From Chondrosia reniformis (lineage: Eukaryota; Porifera; Demospongiae; Chondrillida; Chondrillidae): a DNA stretch of 64,000 nt. Numbering within the stretch: the first letter of the stretch is position 1; the number at the start of each line of letters is the position of its first letter. The position numbers and the translations under genes were made by a program. The stretch spans positions 6,134,884 to 6,198,883 of the forward strand of contig OX359199.1 of NCBI GenBank assembly GCA_947172415.1, in the 5' to 3' direction. The notes below the pieces were generated by a model. That model worked only from the letters and a program-made list of their open reading frames with translations. It searched no databases and was not told where the DNA came from. Below are positions 1-11,668 of the stretch, one piece after another.

Positions 1-1160
1 GTCAGTCGAGGCTTCTCGACTTCATTGGGTCAAACCTGGGTTGTGAATTTGTTTCGACTAAATGTCAGTCGAGGCTTCTCGACTTCATTGGGTCAAACCC
101 GGGTTGTGAATTTGGAGTGACTAAATGTCAGTCGAGGCTTCTCGACTTCATTGGGTCAAACCCGGGTTGTGAATTTGGAGTGACTAAATATCAGTCGAGG
201 CTTCTCGACTTCATTGGGTCAAACCCGGATTGTGAATTTGGAGTGACTAAATGTCAGTCGAGGCTTTTCGATTTCATTCGGTCAAACCCGGGTTGTGAAT
301 TTAGAGTGACTAAATATCAGTCGAGGCTTCTCGACTTCATTGGGTCAAACCCGGATTGTGAATTTGGAGTGACTAAATGTCAGTCGAGGCTTCTCGACTT
401 CATTGGGTCAAACCCGGGTTGCGAATTTGTTTTGACTAAATGTCAGTCGAGGCTTCTCGACTTCATTGGGTCAAACCCGGGTTGTGAATTTGGAGTGACT
501 AAATGTCAGTCGAGGCTTTTCGATTTCATTGGGTCAAACTCGGGTTGTGAATTTGGAGTGACTAAATGTCAGTCGAGGCTTCTTGACTTCATTGGGTCAA
601 ACCCGGGTTGTGAATTTGGAGTGACTAAATGTCAGTCGAGGCTTCTCGACTTCATAAGGTAAAAACCGGGTTGTGAATTTGGAGTGACTAAATGTCAGTC
701 GAGGCTTTTCGATTTCATAAGGTAAAAACCGGGTTGTGAATTTGGAGTGACTAAATGTCAGTCGAGGCTTCTCGACTTCATAAGGTAAAAACCGGGTTGT
801 GAATTTGGAGTGACTAAATGTCAGTCGAGGCTTTTCGACTTCATTCGGTCAAATCCGGGTTGTGAATTTGGAGTGACTAAATGTCAGTCGAGGCTTTTCG
901 ATTTCATTGGGTCAAACCCGGGTTGTGAATTTGGAGTGACTAAATGTCAGTCGAGGCTTCTCGACTTCATTGGGTCAAACCCGGGTTGTGAATTTGGAGT
1001 GACTAAATGTCAGTCGAGGCTTTTCGACTTCATTCGGTCAAACCCGGGTTGTGAATTTGGAGTGACTAAATGTCAGTCGAGGCTTCTCGACTTCATTGGG
1101 TCAAACCCGGGTTGTGAATTTGGAGTGACTAAATGTCAGTCGAGGCTTCTCCGACTTTCT
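1..1160. repeat. 63-bp minisatellite, about 18.5 copies
   Basis: Units start at 1, 64, 127 and every 63 bases up to 1135 without a length change; the last unit decays near 1160. Each unit holds two palindromes: a 6-bp-arm hairpin (GTCGAG, GCTT loop, CTCGAC) and AACCCGGGTT. Variants include 'ttttcgattt' for 'ttctcgactt' (units 5, 9, 12, 15), 'ataaggtaaaaa' in units 11-13, and 'tcagtc' preceded by A in units 4 and 6. As 63 is divisible by 3, one frame stays open through many units (a 21-residue repeat with CQSRLLDFIGSNPGCEF); units 11-13 introduce stops. The array runs off the left edge. I read it as a non-coding satellite; a coding role is possible but unsupported. Confidence 0.95.
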
Positions 1161-1431
1161 TTGTGTAAAACTACAGCAAAAACGGGACCAATTGGACAGT
1201 TTAAGAATTCGAAACAATAAATATATATTAGTTACAAATGAAAGCTTGACTTAATGAATTGCATATTTTCAATAATAATTGTGTTTGCACTGACCACTGC
1301 ATCATATAATAGATAATTAAGTGGCTAGTTTCAGTACATAAGGACACAACCAATGAATAGACAAAGTTTCTTAAGTGAATTGGCAAATGTGACAGGTGTT
1401 TCACTTGACTATGCTTGCCTCCACATGCTAG
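1161..1431. other. unassigned spacer
   Basis: AT-rich sequence between the minisatellite and possible TPR exons. I see no supported gene, RNA or repeat here. Confidence 0.5.
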
Positions 1432-1780
1432 AGAGTCCAAACATCATGCTGATGCTGAAGAGTATTTCAAGACGGCAGTGGAACGGGTGCCAGAGGTACT
1501 TTGCACTACACAAGTCACACACTGTAAACACTAGTGCCATATTTGGCTATAGCAGTATGAAAGAGCCATTATGTGCAGATATCCCTTCCTTTATTTAATT
1601 GTTGCATATTTGGCAATAGCAGTACTTATGTGCAGATATGTTGTGTTCTCTTATTTGTGGTCTTCTCCTGCTCATGCTAATTATGGGGCCTTCCTTCACA
1701 CTTGATGAAGGAAGTATGACAAAGCTGAATGCTATTACAAAGTGGCTTTGCAAATAGATCCAAATGATCAGTTAACTTAA
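1432..1780 (+). CDS. possible terminal exons or remnant of a TPR protein
   Basis: Two short stretches read as tetratricopeptide helices. Bases 1432-1495 follow 'ctag' and end at a possible GT donor, encoding ESKHHADAEEYFKTAVERVP. Bases 1715-1780 follow 'gaag' and encode YDKAECYYKVALQIDPNDQ and two more residues before a TAA. Both carry the Tyr/Ala/Leu spacing and 'IDPND' ending typical of TPR motifs. Phases agree if the two are joined. No upstream exons with a start were found, and nearby frames contain stops. This may be the 3' end of a decayed gene rather than a live one; the call rests on motif resemblance only. Confidence 0.3.
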
Positions 1781-2230
1781 GTGATAACATGAACAAAAAA
1801 AACTTGAAAACTCATCAGTAATCCCATTTTAACCTTTCACAAACGTCTAGTTCTTTTTATGTAATAATGAACTCACTCAGGACAAAATTGTGCATTTACT
1901 ACATATAGAGAGATACACACATTAAATAATGCACCATTGGCATCATATACGTAGCTCCTTTCCATTAATTGTTGGTAGCAGTGGAGGACGTAGCTATTTT
2001 AGGGATGGTTCTCTAGAATTGAGGACTGTTGATAGTTTTACCTTTTATTAACAGTCCATTTAACAGAGTTGCAGCAGTAAATGTACATTAAAGGCTAGTA
2101 TATGAACTTCATATAAGGTGATCGATTTCAAAACTCATTAGGGGTGTTTGTGAGAAGTCTTAATTCCTTCCAAATGAAAATGGTTGAAAATCGTCCAAAG
2201 AGAATTAGGAAAAAGTATCAAGCGTGTTAA
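1781..2230. other. unassigned spacer
   Basis: AT-rich sequence with no convincing exon, RNA or repeat structure. Confidence 0.5.
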
Positions 2231-2910
2231 AAAAAGAAAAAAAGCGTCCGAAGTGTGTTTGGATCCTCAATGGGTTCCCAAACTCTAGTTCAACTATCGC
2301 GATATGCTGACGATAAGGAAAAAAGAGAAAAAACAGCCGCTAGAGTGGGTTTTGAACCCTCCTGCGATAATCGAACGATAATTAGCAAAAAGAAGAGAAA
2401 AAGACCAGTCACGTTAGCCAGCAGACTGCTGTTACCGTCGAGCACCACGAGGAGGTGTGACTTGGATTTTGCTCGACGCAGGGAGTTCACGTTACCATCC
2501 ACAGTGCGAGCCGTCCTTCCATCGCTGGTCGTCTGGGGCCAGGATCGTTGGTAACGCCTAACTGGTGCAGTTTCGGCTTTGGTAGTCACAGAGTGACAGA
2601 ACCGGCCTTATCCCTCCCCGGGTTCCGTTGTATCGATAAATCGATAATTGGTGAGCACATCCCCATGGCACCAACCGATACAGGGCAGCTACGGAACCTA
2701 GACACTGCCAAGCCAACGAGTTCGGACTTACTTCCTTACCCGAGGCTCCACGCTGGCAGGCCTGAATGGTCATGTTAAAATGGACTATTTATATTCAACT
2801 CAGTGTGCAGAAAGAGAAAAAAGAGAGAAAAAACGTTTACCTGTGTAATAGATCCAAATGCTGACTCCCGCGGTGGTAGCGCTTGATACTCGCGTCACTG
2901 GCTACCACTA
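2231..2910. repeat. dispersed repeat, copy 1
   Basis: About 550 bases (2243-2790) are nearly identical to 51430-51980; differences are scattered substitutions and 1-4 bp indels. The element starts after an A-rich run, holds a GA-rich stretch, and ends with a segment (2845-2902) related to 52035-52118 and 55251-55320. On the minus strand, around 2350-2365, the string GGTTCAAAACC resembles a Pol III B box, so a tRNA-derived SINE origin is conceivable but unproven. Weaker similarity continues: 'catggctactggg' near 3156 also occurs at 55424. Open frames inside are short and overlapping, with no recognisable domain. Confidence 0.85.
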
Positions 2911-3446
2911 CAGCTCTGAGTGACTGTAGAAAAACGCCATTAATATACATTGTTATACTCTTGCGACTGTTTTTCTCTTTAAGCTTTAATACTTGTTACA
3001 GTGTCTGCTAATTCATTCATGGCTAACAGACATATAGCTTCATTTTCTTGTAGTTTCTTTACTTGCATACAAAGTGTAAGTTACAAAATCCTCTAGGATA
3101 GCTACAATCAAGTTAAGACGTAAGACCATGAAGTTTGACTACATTCAAACACAGCATGGCTACTGGGCTATAGACCATTATATCCACATTACATGAAAGG
3201 CAAGGCCTTTCATCATTCAAATTCCCTCAAAATGATGTATATTGTGAACATTTGGTTCACATAATCCTCCTAGGATCTCTCCTGAGGATCTGAATGAATT
3301 GTTTACATGTATGTTCACTGCAGGCACATATTACAAAATGGAAACAGAGAATTAGATACAAAATCTGCATTTACAAAGTTTATCCTAGTCAATCATACTT
3401 TACATGCAATAAAAATAAAGTTTGGGCATTGTTTGGTTTTGAAGAG
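2911..3446. other. spacer, probable tail of the dispersed repeat
   Basis: The stretch near 3156-3175 resembles 55424-55445. No gene is supported; the right part is probably 3' untranslated sequence of the minus-strand gene ending at 3447. Confidence 0.4.
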
Positions 3447-4771
3447 TCACATGAATGTAACAATGTCATCCATGTCACATTCACTTGTCAGGGATGATTC
3501 TGTGTTGGAAGAATTGTTTTCTTCATCTTTTACTCTACTTTCTATATGAGGCCCTACATCTTCAGAACTACTACTCCATTGATCCTGCCCTTCAGTCCTG
3601 AGATCATTTGCATCGTGTTCATCTGACATGGCTGGCCTACTATTACTGCCAGAAACATTTTCATGTTTGCTTTGATTTTTAGTTTTCTCGGGCGAGTCAC
3701 TGACCCCTAAGTTACCAAGCTCAGTAGCAATTTCCACATAAAAGCATTCCGTTTCACCTGGTAGGCTCCTTCCACTACTGAGTTCATCAATCTCAGTAAT
3801 CCTGTAGTTTTCTGTGTCAGAATCTTCGCTAGATGCTTCATATACATCCTGTAGCATTTCGAACAAATCATTTGAGCTCTCAGATTGACCATCATCTTGC
3901 CTTCCTCTTGACACTTGATCAATGGCATCCAGATCTATTGGTTTTGAGGCTTTTAACAAAACGGACCACTTCTCCTGTATACCTTTACGACGTTCCTTCA
4001 TTATTCCTGTCACATCAGTATCAGACTCTAAATCTGATCCGGACGAATCAGAACATGTCGAGTAATAAGATGAAAGTGACTGCTCAGCCGAGTGCTCTCC
4101 CAGGCCTTCCCCGCTGGGTACACTGCCTTCAGCCGAACTGAGCTTGCTACTCACCACGCTCTCCTTCTCCCTTCTTGGAGACCTACTGTGACCATACGGT
4201 CTCTCATTTCTTGTCCTTGGGCGCGATCGTTTGCGACCATTGCTTCCTTCTTCTACATTCTTCAGTTCTTCGGATACGCTTGCGTCACTGTTATCATCGT
4301 AGTCAGGAAGGATTAAACTCGAGTGCCGGAGACGCCACTGCTGTCTCTTTTTCCTTCTACGAGATTCAATTTTCTTTCTGCAGCAGCTGTATACGAAAGG
4401 CGACGATACACCTGTAAAATGAAACAAATGGTAAGTACGTCACCGTGATCAAATTCAATATCATAAACAATACCTACATATATCGGCTGGTTATGTAGTA
4501 CAATAGTGGCTGCATGGTATGAATTGTTGAGAATGTGTAATATTTTTGTCTAGCAGGAGACGCCCATAAATAATCGACACACCCATAATCCTTGAGCTTC
4601 TCTGTACTAGCTGTATATGCCGGCTGCACGTATACCTAATGTATTCTCTCTTATAACATATACACATTGCTTGGTATGCTAACCTATTACAGCCACGCAG
4701 CTTATCAGGAAGAGGCCAACAATGATTGCAATGAACCACGGAAGAAAGTCTCCGAACGCGTTATCTGCCAT
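3447..4771 (-). CDS. novel single-pass membrane protein with acidic Ser-rich tail
   Basis: Two exons on the minus strand: 4684-4771 and 3447-4411, joined in phase 1 (acceptor TTTTACAG). Exon 1 starts MADNAFGDFLPW and runs into a hydrophobic segment (FIAIIVGLFLISCVAVIG, about residues 13-30) with no cleavable signal, suggesting a signal anchor. It is followed by two cysteines (YSCCRKK), a strongly basic stretch (KKIESRRRKKRQ) and a long acidic, serine-rich, low-complexity region to the stop; total about 350 residues. The Cys-Cys next to the membrane is a plausible palmitoylation site. I recognise no family. The start lies only 75 bp downstream of the stop of the VWA gene on the same strand. 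Confidence 0.75.
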
Positions 4772-4846
4772 CTTTATCTAATTATGATGTCATCGACCAT
4801 TTAATGCATTCAGATACAATCAAAAGCTACAGTTATAATGAATATG

Positions 4847-7800
4847 TCAATCAGAAATAGTAACTATGGCTTTAACTGGTTTCTTCCCTTCTTTCATAAT
4901 ATTTAAGAAGTCTTGACTGTAATGACCTTCTTGCTCAGGATCTTGGCTGTCGTCAAGGGAAGCGCGACGTTCACAAACCCTTTGAAGGGAATTTTGATTA
5001 ACAAAGAAGAGGATATCTTGTCTCTCCTTTCCAATTGCTGATAGATTCTCGTCTGTCATGTCAAACTCTTGATTGTGCTGAACAAACCAGTCTGTTTTTA
5101 TGCCAAGCTGTTCTTTCTCTGAGAAGGAAATCTCCGGGTTTGCTTTATTCCAATAGACTTCATTGCTCGAGTCTTTAACACCGGTCCCTTTTTTGTTTGT
5201 TGTACAACGCCAGCACAAGAGAACAATTGCATAAATCACTATAGGAACAGAATGAATTACACAAATGAGTAACATTAATCAAATTTCTGTTACAGTACTT
5301 ACCCAGAATTAAAAGGCATAAAAATATGACTACTATAATTGGAACAAGGACCTAATGGGATAAAAAGATAGAGAGATACGTAGTTGACATTCAATTTATG
5401 TGTTATACTCACAGCAACTAGATTGACCCCTACAGCAATGTCCAAGTCTAGAGAGGAAGCATGAATAGTTATTTCATGTACAACTTCTCTAAGCTTAATG
5501 TTCAATGTGCTAGTATGTCGATACAGGAAGTAAATACTACAGCACTAATGTGTGACATACTGGGACTCATAAAATATCAAGAAGAATACAAAGATTCCTA
5601 GGATCAAGAAAAAGACAAAGGGTCACTGGTGAGGGGTGGAATTCCCCAGTAGATGTATAGCATGTAAGAATAATGGTGTATTGATTATACATGTGGATAT
5701 ACCTGCAGGTGGGTAAAGAGCATCATTATCTATGACAAATGGTATTTCTCTCCTGTCAAAGCCATTAAACTGAAATTTGTATGGCTCAGTTGGAATAGTA
5801 TAGTATCCCTCCAAATGGTCAAAATAGCTAGAAGATTCACAATAGTTCACTGTCACTCTCCCCAAGTAGCTACCACTTTCTCCAATTATTTGGAGGAAGC
5901 TAAGAGTTTTCAGAGACAGCATATCCAATTTAGAACTTATTACAAAGACATGACCACTTCTTATTCCTCTTGGATGACGATAATCAAGATATTGAGATAT
6001 GTTATTTTCCACTATCCTAATGGTAAGGTCAAACTCAGTTCTTTGACTGTTTCTTACTATTAGATTGGAGGCATGATCTGAACATATCTTCCATTCCCCG
6101 GCTATGGCTGAATATTTAAAAAACTGTGTGAGTTTCAGTTCTCTCTGCTCCCTAATACTTGTTTCAGGGTCAAGGATTTCCAAATCTACAGGAATAGCCT
6201 CATGCTGCAGGCTGACCGAAATGACGAAATCTTTGGTGAGCAAGGATATTCCTAATACATAGCATTCCAAAGAATCACTGTTAGGGAGAACTGTGTGGGT
6301 GGGTGGCACAGTTAGTATATGGAAAGGCGACAGACTTCTGGTATTGAGGTAATCTATGAGAATCTGAAAGCTGCTTGCATCATATACCACAAGACCATTT
6401 GTTACTTTGGCAATCTCTTGGTACCTGCTAAAGTCATTACTACAGCCTATTCTGGAGAAGAAAAAGTGCACTGACACACCCATTTCATAGGCCACTCCCA
6501 CTACTTCCGGTATGAGGTCGACATCCTTGGCAGGTGAGTCGGTTACCACCATAATGTGACCTCCCCAGGAGCTCACCCCAAGAGCCCTCTGAATACCCCT
6601 GACGCCTCTCTCCGGACAGTCCCCTCCATCATGCTCCTCCAATTCTTGCACATCCTTTAGAAGTTCTTCAATCATACTGGCATTGTACTTCTTCAGAATA
6701 CCTATACCTATAGGTTCAATAATATACAGTCATAAACTAATCATGAACCAGGTTAATGTCTAGACTTACTACAAAGATCAAAAATTGCTGTTACAACTTC
6801 TTCTATAGTTTTGTTTAAGTTATCAAAGTTAGGTATTTGGAACATTTTTCCTTTATTTCCTTGGGCCAATGTCATTATCTCTGCACTGTCTACTTCATCT
6901 CCCACTCCAATAGCATACATGATAACTCCTTCATTGATTGCCCTCCCAACAACTTCATCTACTGGTTGATCAGACTTTCCATCAGTGATGACTACACCAA
7001 TGTGGACCGTGTTTGCACTTATGGTAGTGTCAGCAGTGGCATTAGATGAAAACATTTCAATCATAGTTTCCAAAGCTGCCACTGTATTGGATTCCCCTCC
7101 GACATAGAGTATGCTACCCACAGCTTCAATCAAAGCTTTCTCAAAAGAGTGTTTCTTCAGTTCAATGTTAACGTCAACATAAGTGCCAAACCTAATCACT
7201 CCCACTTTTACTTTATTCATATCTATATCAAAGGATTGGATCAAGTCAACCACAAAATCCCGAATGTACTCAAAATACGATCTGGCAACACTTGAAGAAG
7301 AATCCAGAATAAATACAATATCCAAATTGGGAAATGCTCCTTCAGATTGGCAATATGGCTCTAAAAGAAATATTTGCATGATAGAAATAAAAGTGTGTCG
7401 TTTTAAAAAAGTATTTTTGTATACATTTTACAAAGTGAATCTTTCAAACAGATTTTGCATATCTTACCCAAGTCATTGAAGGTGGAGAATATGTAATGAG
7501 TTGGTAGTCCATTGCTCTCATTAACCAGAGAACGAACTGCATCTTGCACATGCGGTATCTCATCGTCCATGCTCTCTGTATCGTCTACTACTACACCAAG
7601 AGTGTGTTCTCCTAGCTCAATTCCATACAGAACCGCGACATCGTCTTCAGTCAATCCATCGAATATTCTGTCTACATCATCGCTTGTTTGGGACCGTCTG
7701 CGACATAAAAGGTAACCAAAATTAGTTCTTTGAAACGCAAAATCTTTCGATTGCGAGCGATTTAGGGAAGATACGACAAGTTGAAGATCATACCACACCG

Positions 7801-8092
7801 CTCCGATACACGCATTTGCATCTGCAATTGTGATATCGTAAAAGGCTTCGCGAAATCGAACTTCATCAGAAATTTCCAAGTTACGAGAGGGAAACAATGT
7901 TGCAATGATATTATAAGGGTCTGAACCTGTCGGCTGGAACCCTCTTAGCTGGTGTACTTTCTCCCGAACTGCAGTGACTCCATAGGAGTAGGCATCCGTA
8001 AATCGGTCAGGATATTCCTGGCTCTCTGCCAGCTTCTCATGGCATTGGTTTGCTGAAGAAACGCAGACGAGTGTTATAAGCAGAACCAACAT
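4847..8092 (-). CDS. transmembrane receptor-like protein with a VWA domain nested in a hemicentin-type VWA
   Basis: Six exons: 7468-8092, 6770-7360, 5703-6707, 5413-5447, 5303-5351, 4847-5238; 898 residues, all phases consistent. A signal peptide (MLVLLITLVCVSSANQ) is followed by a conserved N-terminal region and the first strands of a hemicentin/VWA7-like VWA (LGVVVDDTESMDDEI; FSTFNDL). Exon 2 (591 nt, phase 1 at both ends) encodes a whole integrin-type VWA with MIDAS motif DSSSS and ITDGKS. Exon 3 resumes the first VWA (GGDCPERGVRGIQRAL; GGHIMVVTDSPAKD) and continues into a beta-rich extracellular region. Exons 5-6 give a transmembrane helix (VLVPIIVVIFLCLLIL onward) and a 120-residue cytosolic tail. 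Skipping exon 2 would leave a 701-residue frame. Role unknown; VWA domains usually bind protein ligands through a metal ion. Confidence 0.85.
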
Positions 8093-8466
8093 CTGAAGTT
8101 AACGTGCTATCGAGTCACTGTTTAGAGCTATACGTATATCCTCCTGCAATAATGGGTGGATCAGATTTCACCTATTTATGGGTGTTCTTGTGGGATTGGA
8201 TTATTACAAGCTATGTAAACAGTTCGATGTCGTAAACAAAATTAGTGAAGATATGCATGGCATGAAGCTCACACTTGGAGTCAGCATTCACAGACATCTA
8301 TAAATCATGTCCAATGGATTAATGAAATTTGTGTAACTGCTTGCAATACAACAATTAATGCCAATTCATGTCTATAAAATTAAAAGGACTCAGGGTCAGT
8401 TTTATATAACCAAGCAATGTCTCTAGATCAATCAGACACTTTCCCTCCACAAAAGCAATGTCTCTA
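8093..8466. other. spacer between the VWA and WDR76 genes
   Basis: It holds the 5' flank of the VWA gene and the 3' flank of WDR76. A 20-bp word (ATCAGACACTTTCCCTCCAC) occurs twice, near 8429 and 8466, the second overlapping the WDR76 stop codon: a small local duplication of the 3' end. Confidence 0.5.
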
Positions 8467-11400
8467 TCAGACACTTTCCCTCCACAAGTAGCATTTTCCA
8501 CTTGAGTTAGTTCCAGCAATCACATTCAGCTTGGGGTGGCTTGCATTGACACAGCAAATGGAGGAAAGACTGTCACTTCTTAGCTGAAATGTTGGTACTG
8601 GGGATATCACTGAATATACTTGTATCTAAGAAAAGGTAAAGAATCATTTACATTAAGGAAGTGAATGTGAGATGGTTAGCTAGTGAAGCTCTAGGGGTAC
8701 GAAAATATATACAAGTAATACATAGATTTGTGTTATGTGTGAATTATCTACAACAAAATATATTATTTGGGAGCTAAAAAATGCAATCCTTGTAGTCTTT
8801 TAAGGAGAATACCTGTAATACATTGAAAAGGGCAGCCATGTATTCCGTGCCATCCTACTTAGCAGTACTCTCTGATATTGTTATAAAAGTGCTCAGGGTG
8901 TTCAAGAAACTAAAAGTATTTTGGTCAAAGGGTGCTGGGCTGTGTCTGGGTAAAGCATATCAATGACTCAATGAGTCTACTCCCTTACCTCTCTGTCCTC
9001 CCTTCCAGGCATCTTGCCAACCATGTAGTGTTCATCACTCTTAGGATCCCACACAGCCCTGAAGTTGGTCAGCCATCTTCCCACCTGGTTGTCATGGTAA
9101 AAGGCCATTACCATGTCCAATGGACCACCAGCAGAAGCACTCTTATACAGTCTAATGCAGTAAATGTGGGATATCAGATATAGTATAGTAGCAGACCCAC
9201 TATAATTGGCACACCGGTAGTCATAGCTTGAAAGTTAAATAGTCAGGTTTAGATAGATAGAACAATGGTTCAGTCGAATGCAAGAAAAACGCACCTTATT
9301 CTGTTATCCAGTGATGTAGTTACGAGATATTTCCCTGACAGAGGAGAATAATATGCTGAAGATACTGATTTGAAGAATTTCATACTTTGCAAGGGTTCGG
9401 GGTTCTTCTTAATGTATCTCAAGTCCCAAGTGTTCACAGAGCTGTTTGGGGAGAACCACAACAACTGAACACATCACAACTGCATCCTAACTACAATTTC
9501 CAAACTGAAATGTGACAAGTTGATTGTTTTGTTACACTATATGTTTATACCTGCAAACATTTCTACTATATTATGTGCTGGTCACTGTGTATTTTTAAAC
9601 TGACTCACCCATTAACACATGCAGTCACAAATATGGACTCCTTCATTGGGTTAAGGTGTATAGTCTTAACTTTTCTATTATACATCTCCCAGACTGACTC
9701 CCTCTTATGACTCCGCACGTCCACAAGCATCACATCACCACCAATACTTGATCCCAAAATCATTCCTCCACTGGAGTCCAGGGACAAGTGTGTGAATCCA
9801 TCATTCAAGTCATGTGGTAATCCATACACCTATGTACATAGGAAAAAGGTATGTACGTACAATACTATCAAAGTGAAAAAACAAGAATATGAGTTAACTT
9901 TTTAAGATTGTCAAACACAAAATGTCGATAGGTTTAAGAAACAGAAACTGCAATTCCAGTCACTCTCCTTCAAATAAGGCAGCCACCTTATACAACGTTT
10001 GACTAAGGGACAATCTCCATAAAGACAACAGTACCTCTATACCTGTCCAAGGTGTCCTCTATATACGTATATCAAGAGTTTATCTATGTATTGCTTATAT
10101 TTACTGTTTCTGGGTCTCCCACCTCATCAAACAGCTCTCTCTCTACATCCATACACTTTATACTGCCATCATAGCTACTTGTGTACAAGACACTACTGGC
10201 ACCAGGAGAGGGTGGAAAAGCCAAACAGGTCAGCCCAGCAACGTGAGGCGAATAGAAGAACACACCCTTCTGACCTTGCTGAGATTCCTGGGACATAAAC
10301 AGTAGAACAAGTGACCAATGAACCACAGTTGATAGGATGCACAACACAGTTTGGCTCATATACATTAGTAACTAATTCTTACCACATCCCATAGACCCAG
10401 TCCCCCGTACTTGTCCCCAGCAGCTACCAGCAGTTTGGAGGTTGTTGGATGGAAGGCGCATGTGGTGATCCTTCCTTGTGTGACTTTGGTGATGTCCTGT
10501 TCTGATAAGGCCAGCTTCTGAAGCTCCTTATCATAATCACTGCAAGCAGGAGAATGGGATACCTTTTAGATCAGACATATAACTCCAACCAGACCATACG
10601 AGTCCCTCACTTATATTTTGCAATATCTACTGCAGAATCTCCTCCCAGAAGACTCAGTGAATTGCAGAATGCCTTTTGATCTTCATTGGATACCTCATTT
10701 GCACATTTTAGTGGTACAGTCCTCTGCCTTACTCTCACCTATAAACCAAACATGAGTACATCAAGAAGTAAATGGTTTACATGTGAATGATCAATTGTAT
10801 GAAAACAGGTTAGAAAAACCACACATGTATCAAGCATTATATATGATGGTTAACAAATTACATTTCCTTAGTATTCAAAAATGAATTAGTTGCAATTTAT
10901 AATTTGAAATGGGCTGAGAGGATGAGGGAGATTCACTAAAGGCATTACCTGCAGTTGGTCCCCTTTGGGATGTGGCCTTTCTGGTACTGGAATACCTTCT
11001 GGGTCCAAATTCCTCAATCTCAATGATTTTCTAGGTGGCAGCACTTCTTTTGGTGTCCTACTGCATGGACATCCAATGTATATACAATAACAAGACCAAA
11101 GTTGCATTCTCAACAAGATAGATATCTACTTACACTGTATCTCTCAAGCCTTGCTGACGAACTGGCTTTGCAGGTTTTTTCATCACGTTCTCAAATTCTT
11201 CTTTGGCCTTAACAGATTACAGATCTTTATTTTACGGTATAGTCTGACTCTGTAAAAGTTAGTCTTACTAATTCCTATTACATGTCTTACTGCCTAGTAA
11301 TCTACAGGGTCTGCAAGTATACTTCTGTATGCAACCTCCTAGTGTAATTGCTTGTGATTCATACTTCAAATATCTTCAGTGATTTCAGAAGTTTTTCGTT

Positions 11401-11581
11401 CTCTTTTATTCTCTTCATTCGTTCCAGTTCATAATTAGACATAACCTACAGAAATGGCCGGTTACCACCCGCCTCTCTTCGGTGATTACATATTGCTCTC
11501 TAGAAACCATACCTCTCGCACTTTCTTTTCTTCGTTGGAGATGGAACGATCTCCTCGGGATGCATTAGGTCGTTTTGACAT
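8467..11581 (-). CDS. WDR76: WD repeat-containing protein 76 homologue
   Basis: Eleven exons: 11513-11581, 11365-11445, 11134-11207, 10949-11060, 10611-10738, 10383-10539, 10123-10287, 9609-9829, 9295-9441, 8989-9151, 8467-8625; 491 residues with every phase closing. The N-terminus has the family signature MSNYELERMKRIKENEKLL and a basic motif PPRKSLRLRNLDPEG, as in WDR76/yeast Cmr1. WD40 blades follow: TTCAFHPTTSKLLVAAGDKY, AFPPSPGASSVLYTSSYDGS, FTHLSLDSSGGMILGSSIGG, IHLNPMKESIFVTACVNGS, WLTNFRAVWDPKSDEHYMVG and a final NASHPKLNVIAGTNSSG blade. The family is nuclear, associates with chromatin and DNA-damage factors, and WDR76 can act as a CUL4-DDB1 substrate receptor. Divergent from FAHD2 with 87 bp between start codons. 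Confidence 0.92.
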
Positions 11582-11668
11582 GATCCTCTAAATTATCTGC
11601 TAATTACGGATGGGTAGTTACCGCCAGGTTTCACGTGCTTCATTAGTGGTTTCCCCTTTGAGAATAAA
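11582..11668. promoter_or_regulatory. compact bidirectional promoter, WDR76/FAHD2
   Basis: Only 87 bp separate the two start codons on opposite strands, so both 5' UTRs and the promoter must lie here or overlap the coding starts. It contains a CACGTG E-box at 11632-11637. No TATA box was recognised. Confidence 0.6.

Noticed and set aside
1-1160. CRISPR array
   Set aside because: The repeats are directly adjacent with no unique spacers, in a clearly eukaryotic window.
1-1220. Long open frames through the 63-bp array as a repeat protein gene
   Set aside because: The frame stays open only because the unit has no stop in that phase and its length is a multiple of 3; units 11-13 break it and there is no start or splice context.
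2255-2778. Overlapping open frames in the dispersed repeat (both strands) as genes
   Set aside because: No domain, both strands open, and frames end differently in the second copy; treated as repeat sequence.
8932-9183. Plus-strand open frame over the WDR76 exon
   Set aside because: Antisense shadow; the minus strand carries conserved WD40 sequence with correct splice sites.
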